A DNA stretch of 63,014 nt from Prochlorococcus sp. AG-347-J20 (GCA_003281485.1 QCBW01000009.1:1-63014); one strand, 5' to 3'. Counted from the stretch's first letter, positions 28,268 to 37,337 are shown. Notes: generated by a model not told the origin, from the letters alone. Numbers and translations: made by a program.

Positions 28268-30301
28268 TTAGAATATAATATTTTTTGCTCCAAATACTTC
28301 TTCTGAAATGATTAATAAAGAGCTCCTACTTTTTATTGAAACAGATTTTTCATTAATTGATAGGGGTTTAAAAATCTTAGGCATGCTAGTGTCAATAATT
28401 TTTAACCAATTATATTTACATTTCGGCAAGGGGAAATCGATCCTTTTTGAATATGCATTTAAACCTATCCAGATTAGAGGATTGGTATCCCCTTTGTTAA
28501 TGCTGAAAGCAACGGTATGAGACCAACTACTCCAATCGGGTCTATCTAACGTTGTGCCATGCCAATGATATGTTGGGATATTGATATTATGATGTTTATT
28601 AGGAATTGATGATGGATTAAAAATATTTATTAGTTTTTTTCGGATTTTTATAAGGTATTTAAAATATTCTAATAATTCCAAATCTTGTTGACCATGTTCC
28701 CAATTCATCCAACCTAATAAATTATTTTGGCACCAAGAATTATTATTTCCCCCTTGTGACCTTCCTATTTCATCACCCATAAGTATCATTGGAACACCTC
28801 TAGAGATAAGTAAACTAAGAATAAGATTTTTTTGTTGCCTTTTTCTTAAATCATTGATTAATAAGTTTGTAGTTGGTCCCTCTATACCATGATTCCAAGA
28901 ATTGTTATGGTTATCACCATCTCTATTTTGTTCTTTATTGGCAAAATTATGTTTTTTATTGAAACTTACTAAATCTTTTAGAGTGAATCCGTCATGTGAA
29001 GTAATAAAGTTTATTGATTTTGGGAAAATATTATCTTCTTTATAAATTGATGGAGTACCTATGATTTTATCGCTCATATTCCAAGCTGTATCTCTATCAC
29101 CCTTCCAAAATCTCCGCAAGTCATCTCTAAAACGACCATTCCAAGTGAAAGTATTCTTAGATGGGAAATCACCTAATTTATATAAACCCCCGCAATCCCA
29201 TGGCTCACTTATGAACTTGATATCGATAAGTTCTGGTTCACATTCTATATCTTCAAAAAGTGGAGGGTTTTCGAGTGGTGAAAGATTTTCTCCTCTAGAT
29301 AGGGCAATTCCTAAATCAAATCTAAAACCATCAACTCCTAATTCACTCGCCCAACATTTTAATGATTCAATTATTAGTTTTCTAACTAATCCTCTGTTTG
29401 CTGCAATAGTATTACCACATCCGGAGACGTCCTGATAATTTTTATCTTTTCCAATAAAGTAATAAAGATTTTCATCTATACCTTTCCAAGATATTGCTGG
29501 CCCTTTTGCATCACCTTCCGAAGTGTGATTGTATACAACATCTAAGATGACTTCAATATCTGCTTTATGACATTCCTCTACAAATCTTCTAAATTCCTCT
29601 CTATTCTTTGCGGCGGATTCATTCGAAAGATATTCAAAATGCGGAGTAAACCAATTAATTGGACTATAACCCCAAAAATTTTTTAGACCATTTGGGGCAT
29701 CAGTAGGATCAAAACAAAAAATTGGAAGTAATTCAATTGTTGTAATACCCAGTTCTTTTAGATACGGAATTTTTTTTAAAAATTTTTTAAAACAACTCTC
29801 ATCTTTATGGGTTGATTCAGTAAAAGCTTTGATATGGAGTTCATAAATAATTGTTTCTTCCCAAGAATGTTTCGGTCTTGGATAATCCTTAAAATTAAAT
29901 AATTTTCTATCGCAAACAACGCTTTTAAGACAAGAATTAGTATTTTCTTGAGTTTTTAATGCATTTTCTCTTTTATAGCTTCCCCATCCGGTAATACCCC
30001 TTGAACAAGGATCAAGTAATACTTTTTTTTCAAAGTTATTATTAATTTTATTATTTTTTTGTTTTACTCTAAAAGCATAAATACAACCTTCATCTAGATT
30101 TTTTATTTCCGCATGCCAGTAAGGACCTTTATTATGAGTCTGATCTAGTTTGACTATACTTTGTGGATAAATAGAGTCCTCTTTCTCAAACAATAAGATT
30201 TCTACATATTCTGCATTTGTGGCTATTAAGGAAAAATTAACCCCTTGTGAAGTTAGAGCACTCCCTAAAGGAAATGGTTTACCTTTATTGAGTTGAATCA
30301 C
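28268..30301 (-). CDS. glgX: Glycogen debranching enzyme / isoamylase-type GH13
   Basis: Hydrolyses alpha-1,6 branches of glycogen. The N-terminal CBM48-like domain begins KGKPFPLGSALTSQGVNFSL. The GH13_11 catalytic core contains VILDVVYNHTSEG, the nucleophile Asp in VDGFRFDLGIAL, the acid/base Glu in KFISEPWDCGG, and NFITSHDGFTLKDLVSF; GVPMILMGDEIGRSQGG is also typical of GlgX/TreX enzymes. The length of 677 residues is normal. The gene supports glycogen use at night, fitting a photosynthetic host. It converges on tRNA-Gly; a 627-nt gap lies upstream. Confidence 0.94.
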   Translation of the reverse strand: MIQLNKGKPFPLGSALTSQGVNFSLIATNAEYVEILLFEKEDSIYPQSIVKLDQTHNKGPYWHAEIKNLDEGCIYAFRVKQKNNKINNNFEKKVLLDPCSRGITGWGSYKRENALKTQENTNSCLKSVVCDRKLFNFKDYPRPKHSWEETIIYELHIKAFTESTHKDESCFKKFLKKIPYLKELGITTIELLPIFCFDPTDAPNGLKNFWGYSPINWFTPHFEYLSNESAAKNREEFRRFVEECHKADIEVILDVVYNHTSEGDAKGPAISWKGIDENLYYFIGKDKNYQDVSGCGNTIAANRGLVRKLIIESLKCWASELGVDGFRFDLGIALSRGENLSPLENPPLFEDIECEPELIDIKFISEPWDCGGLYKLGDFPSKNTFTWNGRFRDDLRRFWKGDRDTAWNMSDKIIGTPSIYKEDNIFPKSINFITSHDGFTLKDLVSFNKKHNFANKEQNRDGDNHNNSWNHGIEGPTTNLLINDLRKRQQKNLILSLLISRGVPMILMGDEIGRSQGGNNNSWCQNNLLGWMNWEHGQQDLELLEYFKYLIKIRKKLINIFNPSSIPNKHHNINIPTYHWHGTTLDRPDWSSWSHTVAFSINKGDTNPLIWIGLNAYSKRIDFPLPKCKYNWLKIIDTSMPKIFKPLSINEKSVSIKSRSSLLIISEEVFGAKNIIF

Positions 30302-30663
30302 TTTTTCTTTATCATTGATTAGTTAAATATTGAGATAATTTATTTAAATTACTGATATTTGAATAATATATGCAAAATTAAAAAAAAAAACTCAAATTTA
30401 AGACTTCACTAATCAACTTTATTAGATCTAGGAGAGTATTAATTTTCTAATTAATTACAATTTCTTTATCCATCTGCTCAGTGCATAAAACGATTTAGAG
30501 AGAAAGTTTAATCAATGAGAAAACAGATTTTTCTTGATTTCAAAATATAAATTATGCTTTTTCATGTGATGAGAAGTAAATATATCTGAAAATTAATAAA
30601 ACATAATAAATAGCTCAAATTCTTAAATACACCTCCCTTTCACATTTTTCCCCTTTGCTAAAT

Positions 30664-30738
30664 GGAGTTAGATTTTTTTAGGCTAAATCCAGTGACTCCA
30701 AAGCTTTTAGCTGTTCTCTAAATGAAGAGGCAATTTTT
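30664..30738 (+). ncRNA. Candidate small structured RNA upstream of the HU gene
   Basis: A GGAGT (30664-30668)/ACTCC (30695-30699) stem with an inner TAG/CTA pairing is followed by a CTCT-AAATGA-AGAG hairpin and ATTTTTTA, which resembles a weak Rho-independent 3' end. Upstream lies a C-rich segment that could pair with ribosome-binding sites. This is a pattern-based guess; no known RNA family is recognised, and the transcript start cannot be placed. Confidence 0.25.
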
Positions 30739-30872
30739 TATAAATGAAAAAGCGCGGCTATAAAAATTAAATAATGTTGCTAAAAATGTCCCTAAAATTT
30801 GTATAAAGCTTTGCGCCACCGGCATTTTCGGTTGCCGTATTTGTATTTGCTCCATATGATGTGGAAGTTCGA

Positions 30873-30907
30873 GGTTTAAAACTTGATTTAATTCTTTTTT
30901 TTAAACC
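30873..30907. promoter_or_regulatory. Dyad GGTTTAAA/TTTAAACC before the HU gene
   Basis: Eight-bp inverted arms at 30873-30880 and 30900-30907 flank a T-rich spacer, ending 21 nt before the HU ATG. It could be an operator (HU genes are often autoregulated) or an mRNA hairpin that hides the start region. Confidence 0.4.
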
Positions 30908-30928
30908 TTTGCTTTAATTTAAATTTCA

Positions 30929-31204
30929 ATGAACAAAGCTGATTTAGTAAATCTTGTTGCAGCTCGCACCGAGCTAACAAAAACTGATGTTTCTTTAGTT
31001 GTTGATGCAGCTATTGAAACTATTGTTGATTCAGTAGTGGAAGGCAAAAAAGTCTCTATACTAGGATTTGGTTCTTTCGAACCAAGAGATCGTTCTGCAA
31101 GACAGGGATTAAACCCTAAGACAGGCGAAAAAATAGCAATACCTGCTAAAAGAGTTCCAACATTCTCTGCAGGTAAACTTTTTAAGGATAGAGTTCAAGG
31201 GTAA
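30929..31204 (+). CDS. hup: HU-family DNA-binding protein
   Basis: Nucleoid-associated, DNA-bending dimer of 91 residues. The start MNKADLVNLVAARTELTKTD and the arm region GFGSFEPRDRSARQGLNPKTGEKIAIPAKRVPTFSAGKLFK are the standard HU pattern, including the Pro at the arm tip region. A clear terminator follows at 31237-31264. A long leader-like region lies upstream (30302-30928). Confidence 0.97.
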   Translation: MNKADLVNLVAARTELTKTDVSLVVDAAIETIVDSVVEGKKVSILGFGSFEPRDRSARQGLNPKTGEKIAIPAKRVPTFSAGKLFKDRVQG

Positions 31205-31236
31205 TCTTTTTAATCTATTTCTTCCCTTAATAACAA

Positions 31237-31264
31237 GGTGCTCTTTTAGGGCATCTTTTTTTTT
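31237..31264 (+). terminator. Rho-independent terminator of the HU gene
   Basis: GGTGCTC pairs with GGGCATC (two G-T wobbles) around TTTTA, followed by nine T. It starts 33 nt after the HU stop. Confidence 0.85.
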
Positions 31265-31341
31265 AATCACAATAAAATGCAATTATTGAAATGACTAAAA
31301 CTCATACCGAAGTATTCAAAATTTTGAAGTCTTAAAAAGTA

Positions 31342-31653
31342 ATGAAATTTTTAACTATTTTATTCTTAAAAATTTTACTATCATCAAATTTCCTTATGGC
31401 AGAAACAATACCAAGAAAGTCTAAGATTTTAAAACAATCTAGTGATTGTTTTAAAGATTCTGGAACCCAAGTATGTAAAGAATTAGTGTCTGAAATAGAA
31501 AAACTCCAATTAGAAGTATTTGACCAAAATAGATTCAAATGTCAATCTAGTTTATTGGGGCTGCAAACGGAAATTATTGAAGCTTATTTTTTTAATAATT
31601 CCCCAAATAAGAGAAATTCATTAATGATCCCATATGTGATTAAAAATTGTTAA
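31342..31653 (+). CDS. Small secreted hypothetical protein
   Basis: 103 residues with a signal peptide (MKFLTILFLKILLSSNFLMA, likely cleavage after MAE or MA at 20). The mature part is charged and helical and has four Cys (residues 36, 45, 67 and 103), enough for two disulfides in an oxidising compartment. I recognise no family. It is the first of several small ORFs in a row (31342-32733) that sit between HU and an Hli gene. A 14-codon ATG frame just upstream at 31291 is considered chance. Confidence 0.6.
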   Translation: MKFLTILFLKILLSSNFLMAETIPRKSKILKQSSDCFKDSGTQVCKELVSEIEKLQLEVFDQNRFKCQSSLLGLQTEIIEAYFFNNSPNKRNSLMIPYVIKNC

Positions 31654-31707
31654 TTATTCAAATAATTTAATTTTTTAGAATATTATAAATTTGTTATTTA
31701 AGTTGTA

Positions 31708-31962
31708 ATGGTAAAAGGTTTTTCTGATAATGAAGTTAAGAATAATACTCAAAATACTCAAATAAAAGATACAAAAAAAGAAAAAAAAGGCATAGCAGGT
31801 TTTCTTAAAGGCAAGAAATTTACTTACACTTTGCCAGGTAAAAAACAAATAAATATTTTTGGGTCAATAGTAATAGGCTTAAATATTATTTTAGTTTTGC
31901 TAGTCATCCTGTATTTAAAGAATCAAGAATTCCATGATTTTGTATTTAATGTCGGTCGTTAG
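31708..31962 (+). CDS. Small single-helix membrane protein, 84 aa
   Basis: The N-terminal half is polar, Lys/Asn-rich and probably disordered, ending in a basic patch (KKGIAGFLKGKKFTYTLPGKKQ). A single membrane helix covers about residues 48-69 (NIFGSIVIGLNIILVLLVILYL), with a short charged C-terminus. Positive-inside logic puts the N-terminus in the cytoplasm. The family is unknown. It lies in the same strand series as its two neighbours, with 54-58 nt gaps. Confidence 0.6.
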   Translation: MVKGFSDNEVKNNTQNTQIKDTKKEKKGIAGFLKGKKFTYTLPGKKQINIFGSIVIGLNIILVLLVILYLKNQEFHDFVFNVGR

Positions 31963-32020
31963 CTATATTTTTAGATCGAAAAATTTTATTAGATGATATA
32001 TTTAAATTTTAGAATATCTT

Positions 32021-32278
32021 ATGAAGGTAATTAATTTAGTTTTTCAGGTATTTTTTTTGTTAATAACTGTTCTATTTTTGATATATTTTCTAACAGGTTA
32101 TGACTCTGCTTTTGAGGCAGATCAAAATTGTCATTCATATCTTTCAAGTTACGATAATCTATCTGGAAATTATGGTTGTGATCATGATACTGAGACACAT
32201 CAATGGATACTTTACGAGTCCAATGAAAGTATAGAACCAGCAAAAATTATTAAGAAATTTAGATACAAGTTTTTATAA
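32021..32278 (+). CDS. Small membrane-anchored hypothetical protein, 85 aa
   Basis: A membrane anchor or uncleaved signal covers residues about 4-26 (INLVFQVFFLLITVLFLIYFL). The rest is polar with two Cys (QNCHSYL and YGCDHD), suggesting one disulfide outside the cytoplasm. No family is recognised. Its TAA at 32276-32278 sits directly next to the stop of the minus-strand 70-aa gene. Confidence 0.6.
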   Translation: MKVINLVFQVFFLLITVLFLIYFLTGYDSAFEADQNCHSYLSSYDNLSGNYGCDHDTETHQWILYESNESIEPAKIIKKFRYKFL

Positions 32279-32485
32279 ATCGATTTTCTTATAAAAAAAC
32301 TTTGCAGATATAATAGAGATAATCCCTGTAACTGTGAAGGTAAGATATTGATATATGCTTCCTTCTAAGTAGACTTTATTTTTATATAGAGGAAAATCGA
32401 TCAAAGATCCTAAAGTGCCCCAAATAATTACCCATAAAGATATGTACAAGAATAATTTTATTGGATTAGATTTTTTTGCTTTCAT
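32273..32485 (-). CDS. Small two-helix membrane protein, 70 aa
   Basis: The protein has two hydrophobic segments (about residues 9-27, FLYISLWVIIWGTLGSLI, and 46-62, YLTFTVTGIISIISAKF), with Lys-rich ends. It lies 2 nt after the Hli gene in the same direction, so the two are probably cotranscribed. Small membrane proteins next to hli genes are common in Prochlorococcus. The function is unknown. Confidence 0.66.
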   Translation of the reverse strand: MKAKKSNPIKLFLYISLWVIIWGTLGSLIDFPLYKNKVYLEGSIYQYLTFTVTGIISIISAKFFYKKIDL

Positions 32486-32487
32486 TT

Positions 32488-32733
32488 TTAATTAATACCA
32501 AAAATTGAAGAAGTAACAGGTCTTCCGCTAAAAACTAACTCGGTTAATATGAGCATTAAGAATCCGATCATTGCTGCCCTACCATTTACAAGCTCTGCAC
32601 TGCTATTAAATCCAAAAACATTCTTTACTTCATCACCCTGATTGTCTACCCATTTTGAGTATTCATTATCAGTTGATGATGTATTAGTAGAATCATCATT
32701 TTGATTTTCTATTGGAGAGCCGTTTTCTTGCAT
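32488..32733 (-). CDS. hli: High-light-inducible protein (single-helix CAB-like)
   Basis: 81-residue one-helix relative of chlorophyll a/b-binding proteins. The signature ELVNGRAAMIGFLMLILTEL contains the conserved Glu, Asn-Gly-Arg and AMxGF used for pigment binding. The N-terminal 40 residues are polar (Asn/Ser/Asp-rich), longer than in the shortest Hlis. Members protect photosystem assembly and quench excess energy under high light and nutrient stress, and are typically controlled by the NblS-RpaB pathway; an NblS-type kinase is in this window. Confidence 0.92.
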   Translation of the reverse strand: MQENGSPIENQNDDSTNTSSTDNEYSKWVDNQGDEVKNVFGFNSSAELVNGRAAMIGFLMLILTELVFSGRPVTSSIFGIN

Positions 32734-32776
32734 AGAGTTTTGTATCTATTTTAGTAATTTTAAAACTAATTTATTA

Positions 32777-33802
32777 TTAAATTAAAGTCGAAATTATAAA
32801 AAAAATTAAGAAAAAAATTATTATCCATAAAAATTGTAATCTCAAAATTAATTGACAAATGAATTTGATTTTCTCTCCCGTGCAATTATCTCCATTCGCA
32901 TTGATCATTGGCTTTTCAATAATCTCATTTTTATATTTACTTTTTCCGCCCAATTTTATCCCAGACATATAAGCAAATATAGCTTCTGAAATCCCAGCAT
33001 TAGGCGAATCATATTTTTTACCATCAACATAGCTTTTTTTTATGATTGCCCTATACTCATTAATTTTGGGACTAACTAAAGGTAATGTGATTAAAACTAA
33101 TCTTGAGGGAATAAACGTAAAAATATCTTCGATTTTTGCACTGAAAAAACCTAAATATCTAAAATAATCATATTTGTAACCTATCATTGAATCTAAAGTA
33201 CTTATGGCTTTATAAGAAAAACCAAGTGATAAAGGCCCTGGTAGAAAAATTGAAAATTTCATAAAAAAAATTCCAATAAAAATCCAAAATAATGGCCCAA
33301 ATATTCCATCAACAGAATTTTCGGTAAGACTTTCTGTACTTGATCTCAAAAGATGTTCTAAAGAAGATGAACTCACATCCCTACTTACTATCCTTTGTAC
33401 CTTCTCTTTAATTATTCTTTTACTTTGGTCATTGATTTCTTCGCGTTCTATTAGCTCTGCAATCTCTTTCACACTTGAAATAAGTCCCTTAGTCGCAATA
33501 CAACTTGAAAGTCCAAAAAGAATTAACAATCCACCCCAAAAATTATTTCTTGATTGAACATAACTGAGTTCTATCAATTTTCCTAAACCACAACTCATTC
33601 CAATGGTGGATATGGCGACAAAAAAACCGCTCCAAAATAATAGCTTTTTATTTTCTCCAAAACTATTTATGAGGTAATCAGATATTTTTTTTATGTAAAA
33701 TCCAATTATTTGAACAGGGTGGATTAAGAATCTTGGATCACCGATCAATAAATCAAGACCAATCGATCCAAGGAATATTAAAAATAAATTTATTTCAGCC
33801 AA
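32777..33802 (-). CDS. cobD: Adenosylcobinamide-phosphate synthase (CobD/CbiB)
   Basis: Integral membrane enzyme that attaches aminopropanol to adenosylcobyric acid in (pseudo)cobalamin synthesis. It has the family start [27 protein letters not shown], the central [10 protein letters not shown] and [20 protein letters not shown] blocks, and [23 protein letters not shown]. It has about five helices in 341 residues. Its start overlaps the 3' end of ilvC by 13 nt in the same direction. Confidence 0.95.
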   Translation of the reverse strand: MAEINLFLIFLGSIGLDLLIGDPRFLIHPVQIIGFYIKKISDYLINSFGENKKLLFWSGFFVAISTIGMSCGLGKLIELSYVQSRNNFWGGLLILFGLSSCIATKGLISSVKEIAELIEREEINDQSKRIIKEKVQRIVSRDVSSSSLEHLLRSSTESLTENSVDGIFGPLFWIFIGIFFMKFSIFLPGPLSLGFSYKAISTLDSMIGYKYDYFRYLGFFSAKIEDIFTFIPSRLVLITLPLVSPKINEYRAIIKKSYVDGKKYDSPNAGISEAIFAYMSGIKLGGKSKYKNEIIEKPMINANGDNCTGEKIKFICQLILRLQFLWIIIFFLIFFIISTLI

Positions 33803-34779
33803 CTGAACATCGAGCGCAGACCTTTACCTACTTTCTCAATTTCATGTTTTGAGTTCTCTTCTCTTAATTTTGTCATTAAGGGTTTGTTTTTATCGCATTC
33901 TTCCACAAAATTCTTAGCAAAAGTCCCATCTTGAATATCTTTTAGAATTTTCTGCATTTCTTTTTTTGTATCGCTATTGATAAGTCTTTTACCACTTACA
34001 TAATCTCCATATTCTGCAGTATTTGAAATCGAATCTCTCATTTGAGATAATCCTCCTTTCACCATTAAATCAACAATTAGTTTAACTTCATGCAAGCACT
34101 CGAAGTAAGCAAGTTCTGGTTGATAGCCTGCCTCTACAAGAGTTTCGAAACCTGATTTGACTAGTTCTGATAAGCCTCCGCATAAAACAGCTTGTTCGCC
34201 GAATAAATCAGTTTCTGTCTCTTCTTTGAAATTTGTTTCAAGTATCCCTGCTCTCGTTCCGCCAATCCCTTTTGCGTAAGCCATTGCCAAAGATCTTGCA
34301 CTTCCTGAAGAATCCTGCTCTACTGCAAACAATGCTGGAACTCCTTGACCATTTTGATATTCCCAACGAACAGTGTGTCCAGGCCCTTTTGGGGCGATCA
34401 TAACAACATCCACAAAACTTGGAGGTTTGATAAGTCCGAATCTAATATTAAAACCATGAGCAAAACTTAATATTTTTCCTTCATTTAAGTTTGGTTCTAT
34501 CTCTTTAAGGTAAACATCTTTTTGAAACTCATCTGGGAGGAGAATCATAATCCAGTCTGCTTTTTTGCAAGCTTCAGAAACGCTAAACACTTGTAGCCCA
34601 TCGCTAATAGCTTTGCTTTCAGACTTACTTCCTTTATATAAACCTACAATTACATCCATACCACTATCTTTAAGATTTAGGGCATGTGCGTGACCTTGTG
34701 AACCATATCCAATAATCGCGATTGTTTTATTATTTAAAAGACTTAGATCTGCATCTGTGTCGTAAAAGAGTTGGGTCAT
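33790..34779 (-). CDS. ilvC: Ketol-acid reductoisomerase
   Basis: NADPH-dependent isomeroreductase of branched-chain amino acid synthesis. The Rossmann loop is [19 protein letters not shown], and the phosphate-binding segment continues YKGSKSESK. The C-terminal knotted domain shows [15 protein letters not shown] and [13 protein letters not shown]. The length of 329 residues is the class I norm. The gene is upstream of cobD and downstream of a 110-nt spacer after clpP3. Confidence 0.97.
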   Translation of the reverse strand: MTQLFYDTDADLSLLNNKTIAIIGYGSQGHAHALNLKDSGMDVIVGLYKGSKSESKAISDGLQVFSVSEACKKADWIMILLPDEFQKDVYLKEIEPNLNEGKILSFAHGFNIRFGLIKPPSFVDVVMIAPKGPGHTVRWEYQNGQGVPALFAVEQDSSGSARSLAMAYAKGIGGTRAGILETNFKEETETDLFGEQAVLCGGLSELVKSGFETLVEAGYQPELAYFECLHEVKLIVDLMVKGGLSQMRDSISNTAEYGDYVSGKRLINSDTKKEMQKILKDIQDGTFAKNFVEECDKNKPLMTKLREENSKHEIEKVGKGLRSMFSWLK

Positions 34780-34889
34780 TAGTTGTAGCTTCTTTGCATT
34801 AGATAATTAATATTTTAGACATTAAAGGTGTAAATAAATCAAAAAATTATTAATTTAAAAATTAAAATTAAAATATCAATTTAGAAAAT

Positions 34890-35501
34890 TTAAGACTGAT
34901 TTGCTTCGCTTGGATGTGCTATTACTCTATCAATTAATCCATAATTTTTTGCTTCTTCCGCACTTAGAAAATAATCTCTATCCGTATCCTTTTCGATTTT
35001 CTCAAATGATTGGCCTGTCATATCTGCCATAGACATGTTTAACATGTCTTTAATTCTTAAAATTTCCTTAGCCTCTATTTCAATATCACTTGCTTGGCGT
35101 TGAGATGTCCCTCCTAAGGGTTGATGAATCATTATTCTGCTGTGAGGTAAAGCAACTCTTTTACCTTTTGTGCCTGCAGCCAATAGGAATGCTCCCATGG
35201 AGGCTGCGAGGCCTACGCATATGGTTACTACATCACTTTTTACGTATTTTATAGTGTCGTATATAGCCAAGCCAGCAGTTACTGATCCTCCTGGGCTATT
35301 TATATACAAATAGATAGGTTTGGAATTATCATCAGAATCTAAGTAAAGCATTTGTGCAACAAGACTATTAGCAATACCATCATTCACTTCTTGTCCAAGA
35401 AAAAGAATTCTTTCAACACCTAGTCTTGTATATATGTCGACCCATCTTTCGTATTGACTTCCTGGAAGTCTGTATGGGACGCTTGGAGTTCCTATTGGCA
35501 T
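34890..35501 (-). CDS. clpP3: Active ClpP-type protease subunit (ClpP3 by context)
   Basis: Serine protease subunit of a Clp machine. The catalytic triad is complete: Ser101 in AASMGAF, His126 in MIHQP and Asp176 in RDYFLS. It lies directly downstream of a clpR gene (24 nt), the arrangement known from Synechococcus, where ClpP3 and ClpR form the mixed, essential core used with ClpC. The P3 name therefore comes from the neighbour. The length of 203 residues is normal, without a long propeptide. Confidence 0.9.
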   Translation of the reverse strand: MPIGTPSVPYRLPGSQYERWVDIYTRLGVERILFLGQEVNDGIANSLVAQMLYLDSDDNSKPIYLYINSPGGSVTAGLAIYDTIKYVKSDVVTICVGLAASMGAFLLAAGTKGKRVALPHSRIMIHQPLGGTSQRQASDIEIEAKEILRIKDMLNMSMADMTGQSFEKIEKDTDRDYFLSAEEAKNYGLIDRVIAHPSEANQS

Positions 35502-35525
35502 GATTTTAAAGTAGTTTTGTGAGTG

Positions 35526-36197
35526 TTAAATTTTATTTGGTAGATCTTTTTGGCTTGTAAGTATTCTATCGATAACTCCATAATCTAAGGCTTCTTTGGG
35601 GTTGAGATAACTCATCCTGTCAGAGTCTTTTGAAAGTTCTTCAATAGTCTTTCCAGTATTACGAGATAAAATCTCCAGCATTGATTTTTTATTTTTCAAA
35701 ACTTCCTCAGCTCTTATTTGGATATCGGTTGCTTGGCCTCTTGCTCCGCTTATAGGTTGATGCAAAACAATGGAAGCATGTGGGAGAGCGGCTCTTTGCC
35801 CCTTAGTGCCAGATGAAAGAATAACTGCAGCAGTCCCCATAGCTTGTCCGATACAGATTGTATGTACTGGGGGCTTTATGTAACTTATTGTATCGCAGAT
35901 AGCGAAAGCTTCTGTTTCAAAACCAACTGCATCACCTGTGTACCAACTGGTTCCTGTTGAATTTATATAAAAATAAATAGGTTTTTCAGGATCTTCAAAT
36001 TCTAGGTAGAGAAGTTGAGCGATAATTAGCTCAGTAACATCCATTCCTAGTTGTCTTTTTGCATCATCATCTGAAAATAATGGTAAACCAAGATAGACAA
36101 TTCTCTCCTTTAGTAAAAGAGAGGGTAGATCAGGTGGTGGGGTCCTCATAACGGTATTTTCGCCGTAATAAGGAGCAGATACAGTCATTTGTATCAA
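35526..36197 (-). CDS. clpR: ClpR, inactive ClpP paralogue
   Basis: Non-catalytic Clp ring subunit. The nucleophile region reads GQAMGTAAVILSSG, with Gly where ClpP has the catalytic Ser, and the Asp position reads DRMSYLN instead of DRDYFLS. The His remains in LHQPISG. An insertion of about ten residues (YTGDAVGFETEAF region) before ICDTISYIK is characteristic of cyanobacterial ClpR. It precedes clpP3 with a 24-nt gap and is probably its obligate partner. Confidence 0.92.
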   Translation of the reverse strand: MIQMTVSAPYYGENTVMRTPPPDLPSLLLKERIVYLGLPLFSDDDAKRQLGMDVTELIIAQLLYLEFEDPEKPIYFYINSTGTSWYTGDAVGFETEAFAICDTISYIKPPVHTICIGQAMGTAAVILSSGTKGQRAALPHASIVLHQPISGARGQATDIQIRAEEVLKNKKSMLEILSRNTGKTIEELSKDSDRMSYLNPKEALDYGVIDRILTSQKDLPNKI

Positions 36198-36227
36198 AAA
36201 ATAAGGTTGATTTGATTCTAGCTAGAT

Positions 36228-37337
36228 TTAGCCCTGTGTCGCTGGAGATTTAAAAGATTTGTTTGACTCAGGATTATTTATTAGTTTTCCAAAGACCATT
36301 CTTCCAGTAGGAGTTTGTAATGCTCCTGTGATGATTACGTCTAATCTGCTTCCTACAAAATTTTTCGCATCATCAATAACTACCATTGTCCCGTCATCTA
36401 AATATCCAATTCCTTGCATTTTTTCTTTACCTTCTCTTACTATTTTTATATTAAGTGATTCTCCAGGCTGCACTTCTGGCCTTAAGGCAATAACTAAATC
36501 ACTCAAGTTCATAACTTTTAGTTCTTTAACTTCTGCAATTTGAGAGAGATTATAATCAGCTGTAATTAAAGTTCCTGACATATCTTCAGTAATTTTCAAG
36601 AGTTTTTCATCTACTCCACTACCTTCGTACTTTGTTGGGTTTATTACTAGTCTTCTCCCATATAAATCCCTTAATTCTTTCAATAATTTGAGACCTCTTC
36701 TACCTTTAGACCTTTTTTCATTACTGCTTGAGTCAGCCAAAGTTTGTAATTCATCAATTACACTTTGAGCAACAATTAATTGCCCTTCCAATAAGCCGCA
36801 ATTTAATAAGCCATTGATTCTGCCATCAATAATTACGCTGGTATCTAGAATTTTTGGACTTGCAGCAGGCAGTATTCCTTCATTAACAAGATATGCATCG
36901 GTATTATTTGGATTGAATAATCTCAATAAAGTCCTCCCATGGGTATCTGCTAGCTTATAGCCGAGTACACCAAAGAAAATGTTACTTAATATAGCCGATA
37001 AGGGTTTTGCAAAAAAAACTTCTCTAGGGAATGGAATCAGAAGTATTGGAGCAAGCAGTAGGTTCGCGACAAGCAATCCTAAAATTAATCCAACTGACCT
37101 ACTTATTAATAAATCAGTAGGCATTGTTCTTATTTGATCAAGAAAAGTCTTTCTAAGTTGAAGAAATACAAAACCAGCTGCTAAACCTATGAAAAGACCT
37201 ATTATCGCTAAGACAACTCTAAAACCTTCTACGTTAGACACCTGCTTCATTATGTCTACTGGCAATAAATCAACCCCAAGCCATCCTGAAGCAGCCCCAG
37301 ACAATACAAATAAAATTAATACTAAGATATCTGTCAT
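36228..37337 (-). CDS. Membrane protein with PIN and TRAM domains
   Basis: 369 residues. The first ~110 carry four membrane helices. A PIN-type nuclease domain follows (KILDTSVIIDGRINGLL through LITADYNLSQIAEVKEL), with the acidic residues Asp in LDTS and ITADYN. A TRAM-like RNA-binding domain ends the protein (VREGKEKMQGIGYLDDGTMVVIDDA). The layout matches the YacL family of Gram-positives and cyanobacteria. A membrane-tethered RNA nuclease or RNA-binding factor is likely; the substrate is unknown. Confidence 0.88.
   Translation of the reverse strand: MTDILVLILFVLSGAASGWLGVDLLPVDIMKQVSNVEGFRVVLAIIGLFIGLAAGFVFLQLRKTFLDQIRTMPTDLLISRSVGLILGLLVANLLLAPILLIPFPREVFFAKPLSAILSNIFFGVLGYKLADTHGRTLLRLFNPNNTDAYLVNEGILPAASPKILDTSVIIDGRINGLLNCGLLEGQLIVAQSVIDELQTLADSSSNEKRSKGRRGLKLLKELRDLYGRRLVINPTKYEGSGVDEKLLKITEDMSGTLITADYNLSQIAEVKELKVMNLSDLVIALRPEVQPGESLNIKIVREGKEKMQGIGYLDDGTMVVIDDAKNFVGSRLDVIITGALQTPTGRMVFGKLINNPESNKSFKSPATQG

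Larger units (their letters stand above)
30302..30928. other. 627-nt stretch without a convincing protein gene
   Basis: The longest non-coding interval in the window. Forward ATG frames are all under 20 codons and none looks conserved. Sequence features: a C-rich run ACACCTCCCTTTCAC with CCCC beyond it (about 30629-30654), a GGAGT/ACTCC dyad at 30664-30699, a CTCT/AGAG hairpin followed by ATTTTTT at 30716-30738, a GC-richer hairpin CGGCA/TGCCG at 30820-30837, and a GGTTTAAA/TTTAAACC dyad at 30873-30907 just before the HU gene. It probably holds the HU promoter and leader, and possibly a small RNA. Confidence 0.6.

Noticed and set aside
28196..30301. tRNA-Gly as an integration site for a genomic island.
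   Set aside because: No integrase, no repeated tRNA 3' end elsewhere in the window, and flanking genes are ordinary core genes.
31277..31335. Two tiny ATG frames with an ATGA junction at 31291-31294 (MQLLK and a 14-codon frame).
   Set aside because: Neither has a helix or other recognisable design, and such junctions arise easily in AT-rich DNA. This also tempers the MKKIQ call at 50141.
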